Positions 52,220 through 61,638 of a stretch of DNA of 64,000 bases are shown here, piece after piece. The notes beneath the pieces were generated by a model. It saw nothing but the letters and a program-made list of their open reading frames with translations. It did not search any database and was not told the DNA's origin. The translations under genes and the position numbers were made by a program. Positions within the stretch are counted from its first letter, which is position 1. Each line of letters starts with the position of its first letter. Source of the DNA: Aestuariivita sp. (lineage in GTDB: Bacteria; Pseudomonadota; Alphaproteobacteria; Rhodobacterales; Rhodobacteraceae); NCBI RefSeq assembly GCF_021404545.1, contig NZ_JAAWWD010000060.1, positions 62,001 through 126,000 of the forward strand. Direction: 5' to 3'.

Positions 52220-54802
52220 ATGCGCGACGCTGCCCCCACAACGATCTATCTCAAGGACTATGAACCTTTCGGCTTTGCGGTTGAAAACGTCGAGCTGACA
52301 TTCGAGCTGCACCCAACCGCGACCCGTGTCAAAAGCCGTATCGCCTTTCGCCCCAACCCGGCCACCACGGACCGGCGGTTTTTCCTGCATGGCGAAAACC
52401 TCACCCTGATCCGGGCGGCCATCGACGGGGCCGAGGTGACGCCCGAGATCACGGATGAAGGGCTGATCTGCACCGTCGCCGACGCGCCCTTCACCTGGGA
52501 GGCGGAGGTGGAGATCAACCCGCAAGCCAACACCGCGCTCGAAGGGCTTTACATGTCCAACGGCATGTATTGCACCCAATGCGAGGCCGAGGGGTTTCGC
52601 AAGATCACCTATTACCCCGACCGGCCCGATGTCATGGCGGTATTTACCGTGCGCATGATCGCACCCCAGGACGAGATGCCAGTGCTTTTGTCGAACGGCA
52701 ATGGCGAGGGGATGGGCAGCGACACGGCCTCTCCCGGCACGCATTACGCCACCTGGCACGATCCCTGGCCCAAGCCCGCCTATCTCTTTGCGCTGGTGGC
52801 CGGCAATCTGGTGTCGATCGAGGACAGCTTTACCACCCTGTCTGGCAAACATGTGCGTCTGGCGATCTGGGTGCGACCCGGTGACGAGCACAAATGCGCT
52901 TTTGCGATGGAGGCGCTGAAGAAATCCATGGCCTGGGACGAAAAGGTCTATGGCCGCGAATACGATCTGGATGAATTCAACATCGTCGCGGTCGACGATT
53001 TCAACATGGGCGCGATGGAAAACAAGGGCCTCAATATCTTCAATTCCTCGGCTGTGCTCGCCTCGCCCGAGACCGCGACGGACATGAATTTCGAACGGAT
53101 CGAGGCGATTGTCGCGCATGAGTATTTTCACAACTGGACCGGCAATCGCATCACCTGCCGCGACTGGTTCCAGCTGTGCCTGAAGGAGGGGCTGACGGTG
53201 TTTCGCGACGCGCAATTCACCGCCGACATGCGCTCGGCCCCGGTCAAACGGATCCAGGATGCGATTGATCTGCGCGCGCGCCAGTTCCCCGAGGATCAGG
53301 GGCCGCTGGCGCATCCCGTGCGGCCCGAAAGCTTCCAGGAGATCAACAATTTCTACACCGCCACGGTTTATGAAAAAGGCGCCGAGGTGATCGCGATGCT
53401 CAAGCGGCTGGTGGGCGATGACGCCTATGCCCGCGCGCTCGATCTCTATTTCCAGCGGCATGACGGCCAGGCCTGCACCATCGAGGATTGGCTGACGGTG
53501 TTCGAGGATGTCACGGGCCGCGATCTGACCCAGTTCAAGCGCTGGTATTCGCAGGCAGGCACCCCGCGCCTGCGCGTGACCGACGACTGGGCGGACGGCA
53601 CCTATACGCTGCATGTCACCCAGACGCTGCCGCCCAGTGCCACGACGCCCGATCCGCAGCCGCAGGTGATTCCGATCAACCTGGGCCTTCTGGGCCCCAA
53701 TGGCGACGAGGTGGTGCCCACCACCATGCTGGAGATGACGCAGGTCTCCCAAAGCTTTCGCTTCGAGGGGCTGGCGGCAAAGCCCATACCGTCGATCCTG
53801 CGCGATTTCTCGGCGCCGGTGGTGCTGGAACGTGACAGCGACAGCGCGGAACGTGCGTTTCTTCTGGCCCATGACACCGACCCCTTCAACCGGTGGGAGG
53901 CCGGGCGCGCGCTGGCGCGGGCCACGCTGACCGACATGGCGACCCAAGGCGCGGCCCCCGACCCCGCTTATCTGGATGGAATGCTCACCGTGCTGCGCGA
54001 CGACACGCTCGATCCGGCCTATCGCGCGCTGATGCTGGGCATGCCGGGGCAGTCGGATCTGGCGGGTTCCATCGCGCAGGCGGGAGGCACGCCCGATCCG
54101 ATGGCGATCTGGCAGGCCTCCGAGACGCTGAAACAGGCGCTGGCGCAGCAATGTCAGGACGTGCTGCCGCGGCTTTACGCCGAGGCGCATGTGGACGCGC
54201 CCTATCGCCCGGATGCGGACCAATCGGGCAAACGCGCGCTTGGCGGCGCGGTGCTGTCGCTGATCAGCCGTCTCGATGGCGGCGCGCAGGCGGCCACGCA
54301 ATATGCCCAGGCCACAAACATGACGCTGCAATTGCAGGCGCTGGGATGCGTGCTGTCGGCCAAACGCGGCACCGCCGAGCTGGGCGCGTTCTATACTCAA
54401 TGGCAAACCGACCGGCTGGTGATCGACAAATGGTTCATGATGCAGGTCGTGCAGGCCGAGCCAGGCGACGCGGCGCGGATCACCGAAACGCTCACCGCGC
54501 ATCCAGATTTCAACTGGAAAAACCCCAACCGCTTCCGCGCGACCCTGGGCGCGCTGGCGATGAACCACGCGGGTTTTCACGCCGCCGATGGCGCGGGCTA
54601 TGCCCTGCTGGCCGATTGGCTGATCCGGCTCGATCCGGTCAATCCGCAGACCACCGCGCGGATGTGCCAGGCCTTCCAGACCTGGAAACGCTATGACGCC
54701 GACCGTCAGGGCATGATGCGCGAAGCGATGGAGCGGATCATGGGCCAGGATGGCCTGTCGCGCGATACCGGGGAGATGATCGGACGGATCCTGTCGGCAT
54801 GA
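52220..54802 (+). CDS. pepN: Aminopeptidase N (M1 family)
   Basis: An 860-residue M1 zinc aminopeptidase of the bacterial PepN size. The exopeptidase motif GAMEN is at about 264-268 and the zinc site is HEYFHNW (His300, Glu301, His304) with Glu323 in LKEGLTVFRD. The remainder is the usual Ig-like and helical C-terminal domains (DDTLDPAYRALMLGMPG). It cleaves N-terminal residues from peptides in the cytosol and so connects with peptide import at 28-32 kb. The ATG at 52220 gives MRDAAPTTIYLKDYEPFGF, the normal start. The stop overlaps the next gene by four bases. Confidence 0.96.
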   Translation: MRDAAPTTIYLKDYEPFGFAVENVELTFELHPTATRVKSRIAFRPNPATTDRRFFLHGENLTLIRAAIDGAEVTPEITDEGLICTVADAPFTWEAEVEINPQANTALEGLYMSNGMYCTQCEAEGFRKITYYPDRPDVMAVFTVRMIAPQDEMPVLLSNGNGEGMGSDTASPGTHYATWHDPWPKPAYLFALVAGNLVSIEDSFTTLSGKHVRLAIWVRPGDEHKCAFAMEALKKSMAWDEKVYGREYDLDEFNIVAVDDFNMGAMENKGLNIFNSSAVLASPETATDMNFERIEAIVAHEYFHNWTGNRITCRDWFQLCLKEGLTVFRDAQFTADMRSAPVKRIQDAIDLRARQFPEDQGPLAHPVRPESFQEINNFYTATVYEKGAEVIAMLKRLVGDDAYARALDLYFQRHDGQACTIEDWLTVFEDVTGRDLTQFKRWYSQAGTPRLRVTDDWADGTYTLHVTQTLPPSATTPDPQPQVIPINLGLLGPNGDEVVPTTMLEMTQVSQSFRFEGLAAKPIPSILRDFSAPVVLERDSDSAERAFLLAHDTDPFNRWEAGRALARATLTDMATQGAAPDPAYLDGMLTVLRDDTLDPAYRALMLGMPGQSDLAGSIAQAGGTPDPMAIWQASETLKQALAQQCQDVLPRLYAEAHVDAPYRPDADQSGKRALGGAVLSLISRLDGGAQAATQYAQATNMTLQLQALGCVLSAKRGTAELGAFYTQWQTDRLVIDKWFMMQVVQAEPGDAARITETLTAHPDFNWKNPNRFRATLGALAMNHAGFHAADGAGYALLADWLIRLDPVNPQTTARMCQAFQTWKRYDADRQGMMREAMERIMGQDGLSRDTGEMIGRILSA

Positions 54803-55200
54803 CAACGGCGCCGCGCGATCTTGTGTCGGAGTTTTGGCGGGTCATGGGAACAAATGATTTCCAGGCCGCGTCCCTGCTGCTGTCGCCCGATTTTCGGGGT
54901 GTTTGGCCGCAATCGGGCGAAGTCATCGAAGGGCGCGCCAATTTCGCGGCCCTCAATACGGCCTATCCCGCAAAGGGACCATGGCGGTTCACGCTCAACC
55001 GCTGCGTTGCCGGGCGGGACCAGGTTGTCACCGATGTGACCGTCACCGATGGCGAAACGGTGGCCACCGTGATCAGTTTCCATACCGTGCGGGGCGGCCA
55101 TATCGTAAAGCAGGTCGAATACTGGCCCGATCCCTACGACCCGCCGAGCTGGCGCGCGCACTGGGTGGCACAGATGGAGGATCCAAGCGATGAGCCGTAA
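54799..55200 (+). CDS. NTF2-like/SnoaL family protein
   Basis: A 133-residue NTF2-like protein: EFWRVMGTNDFQAASLLLSPDFRGVWPQSGEVIEGRANFAAL is the cone-fold start and VATVISFHTVRGGHIVKQVEYWPDPY the closing strands. Members range from ketosteroid isomerases to enzymes without a known reaction. It overlaps pepN by four bases at the front and the SDR gene by 11 at the back, so it is part of a pepN-led operon. Function not predicted. Confidence 0.8.
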   Translation: MTTAPRDLVSEFWRVMGTNDFQAASLLLSPDFRGVWPQSGEVIEGRANFAALNTAYPAKGPWRFTLNRCVAGRDQVVTDVTVTDGETVATVISFHTVRGGHIVKQVEYWPDPYDPPSWRAHWVAQMEDPSDEP

Positions 55201-55912
55201 ATCCCTGCTGATCACCGGCGCCTCCGCTGGCATTGGTGCGGCCTGCGCACGGCTTGCGGCGACCCGCGGCTATGATCTGGTGCTGACCTACAACTCCGAT
55301 CGCGCTGGCGCGGAGGCGGTGGCGCGCCAGACCCGCGCGGCTGGCGCCGAGACGACGCTGCACCAGCTCGACGTCGCAGAGCCGGACGCCATCGCGGCCC
55401 TCTTTGCGGATATCGCCCACCTGGACGGGTTGATTAACAATGCAGGCATCGTGGCCCCCAGCGCGCGGCTGACCGAGATGGATCACGCCCGCCTGCGGCG
55501 GATGTTCGATGTCAATGTCATCGGTGCGATGCTGGTCGCCAAGGAGGCGGTGCTGCGCATGGGCAAGGGCGGTGTGATCGTCAATGTCTCTTCCGCGGCG
55601 GCACGGCTGGGATCTGGCAATCAATATGTCGATTATGCGGCCTCCAAGGCGGCCATCGACACGTTTACCAAGGGCCTCAGCGATGAGATGGCGGGCGATG
55701 GCATCCGCGTCATTTCGGTCAGGCCCGGGATTATCGACACCGGCATTCACGCCAAGGGCGGAGAGCCGGACCGCGCCGACCGGCTTGCCCCGGCGGTACC
55801 GATGCGGCGCAAGGGCGACGCGGCAGAGGTGGCCCAAGCCGTGCTGTGGCTGCTGTCGGACCACGCAAGCTATGTCACCGGCACCACGCTGGATGTCACC
55901 GGCGGGCGCTGA
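55190..55912 (+). CDS. Short-chain dehydrogenase/reductase (YgfF/FabG-like)
   Basis: A 240-residue SDR: ITGASAGIGAACARLAA, TYNSDRAGAEAVARQ for cofactor binding, LINNAGIVAPSARL, Ser in VNVSSAAARLGSG and Tyr-x3-Lys in YVDYAASKAAIDTFT, then SVRPGIIDTGIHAKGGEPDR and YVTGTTLDVTGGR. Similar to glucose-1-dehydrogenase-like YgfF proteins. It begins inside the end of the NTF2-like gene and its stop overlaps the next gene by one base. Confidence 0.85.
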   Translation: MSRKSLLITGASAGIGAACARLAATRGYDLVLTYNSDRAGAEAVARQTRAAGAETTLHQLDVAEPDAIAALFADIAHLDGLINNAGIVAPSARLTEMDHARLRRMFDVNVIGAMLVAKEAVLRMGKGGVIVNVSSAAARLGSGNQYVDYAASKAAIDTFTKGLSDEMAGDGIRVISVRPGIIDTGIHAKGGEPDRADRLAPAVPMRRKGDAAEVAQAVLWLLSDHASYVTGTTLDVTGGR

Positions 55913-56343
55913 TGGCAGAGCCGTTTACATTCGAGGCCAGGGGGCGAAGCCGCAAGACGATGATCGCTCTGGCGGTGGTCTATGTCCTTTTACTGGCAGG
56001 ATTTATCCTGATTGATGCCGCCTGGTGGATCGTGGCGTTTCTGGCGCTGATGACGCTGCCTGCGCTGTGGGATCTGTGGTCTGACCGCCGCTCGGGCCTG
56101 CGGCTGACGGAAGAGCGGCTGGAATGGTGGAGCGGGCGCGGCAAGGGCGAGATGCCGGTTTCGGAGATCGATCACATGCGGTTCGACACGCGGCTGGACT
56201 TTTCCGTGCGGGTCAGCGCGGTGACGGCCCATAAACGGCGGATCCGCCTGCCCTATGAAGCGTTGCCCCCGCACAAGATCTTTGAGGCCGCCTGCCAGGC
56301 CCGGGGCCTGAAAACCCAGCGACACCACTTTACCCTGCTCTGA
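55912..56343 (+). CDS. Small membrane protein of unknown function
   Basis: A 143-residue protein with two adjacent transmembrane helices near the start (MIALAVVYVLLLAGFILIDAAWWIVAFLALMTLPALW, about 17-55) and a cytoplasmic C-terminal domain with basic segments (SGLRLTEERLEWWSGRGKGEMP, FDTRLDFSVRVSAVTAHKRRI). It looks like the PH-like or YcxB-type membrane proteins, without a firm family. The start ATG overlaps the SDR stop (TGATG); the frame open upstream is SDR shadow. Confidence 0.75.
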   Translation: MAEPFTFEARGRSRKTMIALAVVYVLLLAGFILIDAAWWIVAFLALMTLPALWDLWSDRRSGLRLTEERLEWWSGRGKGEMPVSEIDHMRFDTRLDFSVRVSAVTAHKRRIRLPYEALPPHKIFEAACQARGLKTQRHHFTLL

Positions 56344-56460
56344 GCAGCGACGCGAAATCCGCCCGGAAATGCCCGCCAAGCTTCATTCCCGCGCCATCAT
56401 TCAGTCCCAAACCAGGGCTACTTCCGCATAACGGCATGTAACGATACGAGCGGGCAGATC

Positions 56461-57732
56461 ATGATGGACGAAGGCACCAGATTCGGACAGTTTGCGCGAC
56501 GCATGAAACGTTGGTCGCGCATCAAAATGCACCCCACCGACGCGCCAGAAGCGCCGCCTCTCCTTTTGGGCAAGGCGGACACCCCCCCGACCGACAAGCG
56601 GCTTTTGCATATTCCGGTGCGCGATACGACCGCGGATGATGACGAATGCACCCGGCTGCGCAGCCTTGGACAGTTTCTTGCGCGTCAGGACCGCTGGTGT
56701 GATCTGTCCGCCAAGATCCGTATGGCGGATGCCGCGCGATCCAAGACCCCAGGCGGGATGCCGGTCACCGATCTGTTGACCTTTGGCGCCCGATCTGACG
56801 TGGTGGCCGCCGCTGAACACGCGATTGAGGAGGGGGTCGCGCCAGGCAACCCTGCGCTTTTGTCGGGCATCGGCGGGCTGGAGGCGGTGCTGGAAGAGCA
56901 CGGCAATGATCCCGCCATCGCATTGACCGTGGCGCATGCCCATATCGACATCGGCTGGGCCTGGCGCGGCTCAGCCCCCGAAATCGCAACGCCGCGTCAT
57001 CGCCGCGCCTCCTTTGCCGCGCATTTTGAGCGCGCGGGCGTTATCCTGAGCGGATTTCGGGGGGCGGCATTGAACAGCCCGTCGCTGGCCGCGGCGCGCT
57101 GCGCGCTGTTGCCGGGCCTGCGCGACCCGCGTGCGCAGATCACCCGGGACTATGAGGAGCTGATCGACCTCGATCCACATAATGAGCGGCATATGCGTGC
57201 AATGGGCAACCACCTGTTGCCACGCTGGTTCGGCGATTATGATCAGTTGGAGCTGGAGGCCCGACGCATCGCAGCGCGTACGCAGGATGTCTGGGGTGAC
57301 GCAGGGTATACCTGGGTGATGTTCGACGCGATTGCCATCGACGCCGAGGCCTGTGCCAGGGTCGATCCGGATTTCTTTATCGACGGGCTGCGTGCCATTC
57401 TGGCACGGCGCCGGGATCAGGGCACGGCCAATCTGCTGGCGGCATATTGCGCCATAGCACTTGGCGCGCACCGGTCCGTTCATGCGGCCGCCGCACAGAT
57501 CGGCGCCTGTGCCGATTGGGTGATCCGCGATCACATGACCGAGTTGCATCCGTTGGTCTGGGCGCATGCCGCCGAGGGTTTTGACAACGCGGCCCCGGTC
57601 ACGTCGCTGAGCCGGTTCGCCGCGCATGGGCAGGCGCGGGCGCTGCGGGTCCTGGCGGACCTCTTCCAGGACGAGATCGCGCGCGGCAGGCAGGTTGTCT
57701 TTACCCCCGAGGGCTTGCAGATCACCGCCTGA
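56461..57732 (+). CDS. Conserved hypothetical cytosolic protein with helical repeats
   Basis: A 423-residue protein with no signal peptide or transmembrane segment. After a basic N-terminal tail it is helical, with segments such as NDPAIALTVAHAHIDIGWAWRG, FAAHFERAGVILSGFRGAALNSPSLAAARCALL and DLDPHNERHMRAMGNHLLPRWFGDYDQLELEARRIA reminiscent of TPR-like repeats, ending FQDEIARGRQVVFTPEGLQITA. I recognise no named family; similar Roseobacter proteins are likely. ATG ATG at the start; I use the first, with GGGCAGATC upstream. Function unknown. Confidence 0.7.
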   Translation: MMDEGTRFGQFARRMKRWSRIKMHPTDAPEAPPLLLGKADTPPTDKRLLHIPVRDTTADDDECTRLRSLGQFLARQDRWCDLSAKIRMADAARSKTPGGMPVTDLLTFGARSDVVAAAEHAIEEGVAPGNPALLSGIGGLEAVLEEHGNDPAIALTVAHAHIDIGWAWRGSAPEIATPRHRRASFAAHFERAGVILSGFRGAALNSPSLAAARCALLPGLRDPRAQITRDYEELIDLDPHNERHMRAMGNHLLPRWFGDYDQLELEARRIAARTQDVWGDAGYTWVMFDAIAIDAEACARVDPDFFIDGLRAILARRRDQGTANLLAAYCAIALGAHRSVHAAAAQIGACADWVIRDHMTELHPLVWAHAAEGFDNAAPVTSLSRFAAHGQARALRVLADLFQDEIARGRQVVFTPEGLQITA

Positions 57733-57799
57733 CCCTCTTGCCCGCGCGCGGTCGCTGGCCTAGAACGCAGGCCAAACGCTCAGCGCACGAGGCCTGCCC

Positions 57800-59308
57800 A
57801 TGCTCGATCTGACTTATGAAACGCCGACCGTAAGAACCATTGCCGGGGCCAAGCACGATTGGGAGCTGGTGATCGGCATGGAGGTGCATGCCCAGGTCTC
57901 CTCCAACGCCAAGCTCTTTTCCGGCGCCTCCACCCAATTCGGCGCCGAGCCCAATTCCAACGTCGCCTTCGTGGACGCGGCCATGCCCGGTATGCTGCCG
58001 GTGATCAACGAATTCTGCGTGGAACAGGCGGTGCGCACCGGGCTGGGCCTTAAGGCCGAGATCAACCTGCTCAGCGCATTTGACCGCAAGAATTATTTCT
58101 ACCCGGACCTGCCGCAGGGCTATCAGATTTCCCAGCTTTATCAGCCGATTGTCGGCGAGGGCGAAGTGCTGGTCGAGATGGGCGAAGGCATCGCGCGGCT
58201 GGTACGGATCGAGCGCATTCACCTCGAACAGGATGCGGGCAAGTCCATTCACGACATGGACCCCAACATGTCCTTCGTCGATCTCAACCGCACCGGTGTG
58301 GCGCTGATGGAGATCGTCTCGCGCCCCGATATCCGGGGCCCGGAGGAAGCGGCCGCCTATCTCGCCAAGCTGCGCCAGATCCTGCTCTATCTGGGGACCT
58401 GCGACGGCAATATGCAGAACGGCAGTATGCGCGCGGATGTGAACGTGTCGATCTGCCTGCCGGGCGCCTACGAGGCCTATCAGGAAACGCAGGACTTCTC
58501 TCATCTTGGCACCCGCTGTGAGATCAAGAACATGAACTCCATGCGCTTCATCCAGCAGGCAATCGAGGTCGAGGCGCGCCGCCAGATCGCGATTGTCGAG
58601 GCCGGAGGCAAGGTCGAACAGGAAACCCGCCTATACGATCCCGACAAGGGAGAGACACGCTCCATGCGCTCCAAGGAAGAGGCGCATGATTATCGCTATT
58701 TCCCCGATCCCGATCTTTTGCCGCTGGAGATCGAACAGGCCTGGGTCGATACCATCGCGGCGTCGCTGCCCGAGCTGCCCGATGAAAAGAAGGCCCGGTT
58801 CATCAAAGAGTTTGGTCTGACCGACTATGATGCCTCGGTGCTGACGGCGGATGTGGAATCGGCGGCCTATTTCGAGGAGGTCGCGGCAGGGCGCGATGGC
58901 AAGATGGCCGCGAACTGGGTAATCAACGAGCTGTTCGGACGGCTCAAGAAAGAGGATCACGGTATCTCCGAAAGCCCGGTCTCGCCCGCGCAGCTTGGCG
59001 GGATCGTGGATCTGATCGCGAAGGGCGATATCTCGGGCAAGATCGCCAAGGATCTTTTTGAGATTGTGTATACCGACGGCGGCATTCCTGCCCGGATCGT
59101 CGAGGAACGCGGTATGAAGCAGGTCACCGACACCGGCGCGATTGAGGCGGCAGTCGACAAGGTCATCGCGGAAAACCCCGCGCAGGTCGAAAAGGCGCGT
59201 GAAAACCCCAAGCTCGCCGGTTGGTTCGTGGGCCAGGTAATGAAGGCCACTGGCGGCAAGGCAAACCCCAAAGCCGTGAATGAGATCGTGGCGAGGAAAC
59301 TGGCGTAG
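57800..59308 (+). CDS. gatB: Asp-tRNA(Asn)/Glu-tRNA(Gln) amidotransferase subunit B
   Basis: A 502-residue GatB, which amidates Glu-tRNA(Gln) and Asp-tRNA(Asn) with GatA and GatC. Signatures: [56 protein letters not shown] and [29 protein letters not shown] and [22 protein letters not shown], then the C-terminal YqeY-like domain. gatA and gatC are not adjacent. The stop codon lies inside a REP-like palindrome. Confidence 0.96.
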   Translation: MLDLTYETPTVRTIAGAKHDWELVIGMEVHAQVSSNAKLFSGASTQFGAEPNSNVAFVDAAMPGMLPVINEFCVEQAVRTGLGLKAEINLLSAFDRKNYFYPDLPQGYQISQLYQPIVGEGEVLVEMGEGIARLVRIERIHLEQDAGKSIHDMDPNMSFVDLNRTGVALMEIVSRPDIRGPEEAAAYLAKLRQILLYLGTCDGNMQNGSMRADVNVSICLPGAYEAYQETQDFSHLGTRCEIKNMNSMRFIQQAIEVEARRQIAIVEAGGKVEQETRLYDPDKGETRSMRSKEEAHDYRYFPDPDLLPLEIEQAWVDTIAASLPELPDEKKARFIKEFGLTDYDASVLTADVESAAYFEEVAAGRDGKMAANWVINELFGRLKKEDHGISESPVSPAQLGGIVDLIAKGDISGKIAKDLFEIVYTDGGIPARIVEERGMKQVTDTGAIEAAVDKVIAENPAQVEKARENPKLAGWFVGQVMKATGGKANPKAVNEIVARKLA

Positions 59309-59369
59309 GGCGGGACTTGTCCCGCCGTGCGGGTTCGGAAAGGGGCGGCGGGACAAGTCCCGCCCTACG
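59304..59369. repeat. REP-like palindromic element overlapping the gatB stop codon
   Basis: Arms of 23 bases, 59304-59326 and 59347-59369, are perfect complements around a 20-base loop. Each arm is itself palindromic: GGCGGGAC-TT-GTCCCGCC in the left and the complement in the right. The left arm begins within the last codon and stop of gatB. Such cruciform REP elements are dispersed in proteobacterial genomes, but only this copy is in the window. Confidence 0.8.
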
Positions 59370-59430
59370 GTACCCCGGTTGCTGGCGCGCATAACCCGTC
59401 CCCAAAAACGACCACAAAAGGAGCCGCTCC

Positions 59431-59904
59431 TTGACTGCCCCCCATCGCTCACGCCGAATGACGGTTCAGCCGGACTGGATCGACTTCAACGGTCATCTGA
59501 ACATGGCCTACTACAACGTCCTCTTTGATCGCGGGGCCGACGATCTTTTTGCCGAATTCGGGATCACACCGGACTATCCCGCCAAACGGGGGTTTTCGAC
59601 GTTTTCGGCCGAGTTTCATGTCTGCTACCTCAGAGAACTGAAAGAGGGCGACCCCGTCTATGTCACCTCACAGCTGCTGGATATGGACGAAAAGCGGTTT
59701 CATTTCTTTCAGGAACTTCATCACGAGGACGGCTGGCTGTCGGCCACAGGCGAAGGTCTGGGCCTGCATATCGACATGAGCGGACCAAAGGTCGCGCCCA
59801 TGCCCGCCGATGTGGCACAGAAAATGCGCGCAATCCTCAAGCAGCACAGCGGATTGCCGCGCCCGGACCGCGCCGGTCGGCGGATTGGCATCCCCCGGCG
59901 ATGA
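59431..59904 (+). CDS. Acyl-CoA thioesterase (4HBT hot-dog fold)
   Basis: A 157-residue hot-dog thioesterase: QPDWIDFNGHLNMAYYNVLFDRGADDLFAE contains the conserved Asp/Asn-His near the first helix, then FSTFSAEFHVCYLRELKEGDPVYVTSQLLD and EDGWLSATGEGLGLHIDM. Members hydrolyse acyl-CoA. The TTG start at 59431 is chosen because GGAG lies six bases upstream; an in-frame ATG at 59458 would remove the first nine residues only. It follows gatB past the REP element. Confidence 0.85.
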   Translation: MTAPHRSRRMTVQPDWIDFNGHLNMAYYNVLFDRGADDLFAEFGITPDYPAKRGFSTFSAEFHVCYLRELKEGDPVYVTSQLLDMDEKRFHFFQELHHEDGWLSATGEGLGLHIDMSGPKVAPMPADVAQKMRAILKQHSGLPRPDRAGRRIGIPRR

Positions 59905-59965
59905 GCCCTCTGGCCCCTGCGCGCGGCCACCGCTATGATGCGCGGCGCATCAGCGGAGTGAGGCC

Positions 59966-60517
59966 ATGCCTGAATTTGAGTACAAAGTCATCCCCGCCCC
60001 CAGCAAGGGCGAAAAGGCAAAGGGCCTGAAGTCGCCCGAGGCGCGCTTTGCCCATGCCATTGAGAGCCTGATGAACCGGATGGCGGCGGATGGCTGGGAG
60101 TATCAGCGTGCCGATATGCTGCCCAGCGACGAGCGTCAGGGGCTGACCGGCTCGACCACGAACTGGCGCAATATTCTGGTCTTTCGCCGTGACAAGGCCG
60201 GGATCCTCGCGGATTTTCAGCCCCGCGTGATGGATGCAGAGCCCGCGGTGGCGAAAGCGGAGGCACCGGAGGATCTGGCGGCGGCCGAACAGTCGGGCAC
60301 ATCCGCGACAACCACGCCACCGCAAGAGGCCGCGCGGCGTGCCCCACCGCCGTTGCGCCCCGCCTCTGGTGCGGAGCGCATTCTCAAAGACAACGGCGTG
60401 GAGGAGTTAAGCGACGTCTCGGGTATGACGGCAGCGCTGAGGGCGCGCGCGGAAGCCACCCGGAAGGACGGCACCACCGAGGTCGAGTCCGGTCAATCCG
60501 ACCGCCCCGCGCAATGA
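59966..60517 (+). CDS. DUF4177 domain-containing protein
   Basis: A 183-residue protein. The N-terminal third (MPEFEYKVIPAPSKGEKAKG, then MNRMAADGWEYQRADMLPSDERQG and NWRNILVFRR) is a DUF4177 module of two strands and a helix; the rest, from about residue 80, is a Pro/Ala-rich and charged low-complexity linker with RILKDNGVEEL as a later helix. Function unknown. The stop codon abuts the convergent bolA-type gene (60517/60518). Confidence 0.8.
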   Translation: MPEFEYKVIPAPSKGEKAKGLKSPEARFAHAIESLMNRMAADGWEYQRADMLPSDERQGLTGSTTNWRNILVFRRDKAGILADFQPRVMDAEPAVAKAEAPEDLAAAEQSGTSATTTPPQEAARRAPPPLRPASGAERILKDNGVEELSDVSGMTAALRARAEATRKDGTTEVESGQSDRPAQ

Positions 60518-60775
60518 TCAATCGCTGATATCGAGGGCCAACGCATGGATCCGCCCCACCAGATCGGCCCCCAGCGCGGTGTGTACCGCCCGATGGCGGG
60601 CAATGCGCGACTGGCCCTTGAAGGCCGCGGACCGAATACGCACATTGAAGTGGCTTTCTCCGCCTTCCTGAAACCCCGCATGACCCCGGTGGCTTTCGCT
60701 GTCATCGACAACCTCCAGCTCGCGCGGGTCAAAGGCGGTTTGCAGTTTCTGGGTGATTTCCTGGGTAACGGTCAT
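60518..60775 (-). CDS. bolA: BolA family protein
   Basis: An 85-residue BolA: ITQKLQTAFDPRELEVVDDSESHRGHAGFQEGGESHFNVRI and GQSRIARHRAVHTALGADL, with the histidines that, with a monothiol glutaredoxin, bind a [2Fe-2S] cluster. BolA proteins regulate iron and stress responses. In Rhodobacteraceae bolA often sits beside the DnaJ-like and cobS genes, as here. The gene is divergent from the DnaJ-like gene. Confidence 0.92.
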   Translation of the reverse strand: MTVTQEITQKLQTAFDPRELEVVDDSESHRGHAGFQEGGESHFNVRIRSAAFKGQSRIARHRAVHTALGADLVGRIHALALDISD

Positions 60776-60908
60776 GTCGAACCTTTCTGGGGGACGGGGT
60801 GCGGCAAAAATTTCACGCGCGCCCTCTTCTATCTTTTGCGGGACAGACTAAACTCACCCGTCCGAGTCGAAAAGAGCATGTGGCCGAGCAGCCGGAAGGA
60901 GATGCCTG

Positions 60909-61538
60909 ATGAGCAAAAGTGATCCCTTTGGATTTGACATGTCCGTCTCTTCGGCCAAAAAGAAAAATCCGCGTGGGCGGCGGGGGATGTCGGGCGCGTC
61001 CGAGACCTCGACCCGGATCTGCGATCACGCGGGATGCCAGGAGGCCGGCAAGTACCGTGCGCCTAAGGCCCCGGACGTTCTGGATGATTTCCTGTGGTTC
61101 TGCCAGCAGCATGTGCGGGAGTACAATCAAAAATGGAACTTCTTCGATGGCGTGACCGAGGCGGAGATCAACGCCCAGCAATCCAAGGACAAGGTCTGGG
61201 AGCGTCAGACCAAACCGATGGGAGATCCCGAGGCGCGCGCCTGGGCGCGGCTGGGGATCGAAGACCCGCATCAGGTCCTTGGCGGCAACGCCACCAAGAA
61301 CCCCGGACGTGGAGCTGCGGGCGGCGGGCGCAAACTGCCCCCGACGGAGCGGCGCGCATTGGAGATCCTGGAGGCCGAGGATATCTGGACCAAGACCGAT
61401 ATTCGCAAAGCGTATAAGAAGCTCATCAAAGTGCTGCATCCGGATATGAACGGCGGCGATCGCAGCCAGGAAGAGCAGCTGCAACTGGTGGTCTGGGCCT
61501 GGGATCAGATCAAGGTCAGCCGCAGTTTCAAGGAATGA
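60909..61538 (+). CDS. DnaJ-domain protein with C-terminal J domain
   Basis: A 209-residue protein. The C-terminal 60 residues form a J domain: DIRKAYKKLIKVLHPDMNGGDRSQEEQLQLV with the HPD loop at about 177-179. The N-terminal part has a basic start, a pair of cysteines (CDHAGCQEAG) and a conserved middle FLWFCQQHVREYNQKWNFFDGVTEAEI. It likely stimulates an Hsp70, and is seen next to cobS in relatives. Cys/His content hints at metal binding. A repeat-rich region follows. Confidence 0.9.
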   Translation: MSKSDPFGFDMSVSSAKKKNPRGRRGMSGASETSTRICDHAGCQEAGKYRAPKAPDVLDDFLWFCQQHVREYNQKWNFFDGVTEAEINAQQSKDKVWERQTKPMGDPEARAWARLGIEDPHQVLGGNATKNPGRGAAGGGRKLPPTERRALEILEAEDIWTKTDIRKAYKKLIKVLHPDMNGGDRSQEEQLQLVVWAWDQIKVSRSFKE

Positions 61539-61545
61539 CCCTGCT

Positions 61546-61638
61546 CCAGATTGTGACACACAATCTGGTCATTTTCTGACACAGAAAATGACCCCGCCGG
61601 TTGGTCACCGGGCGGGGCAGAATTTGTGTCAAATTCTG
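61546..61638. repeat. Cluster of TGACACA-apex hairpins (interspersed element, copy at 61.5 kb)
   Basis: Hairpin A has 10-bp arms (61546-61555, 61559-61568) around ACA; hairpin B has 12-bp arms (61567-61578, 61582-61593) around ACA; hairpin C has 9-bp arms (61618-61626, 61630-61638) around TGT. Between B and C, CCCCGCC (61592-61598) pairs with GGCGGGG (61611-61617). Stem sequences differ but every apex reads TGACACA or TGTGTCA. The first starts seven bases after the DnaJ-like stop and the whole lies before cobS. Confidence 0.85.

Noticed and set aside
52010-54805. A 931-codon minus-strand frame opposite pepN
   Set aside because: Antisense shadow of an M1 aminopeptidase with intact zinc site; no recognisable domain.
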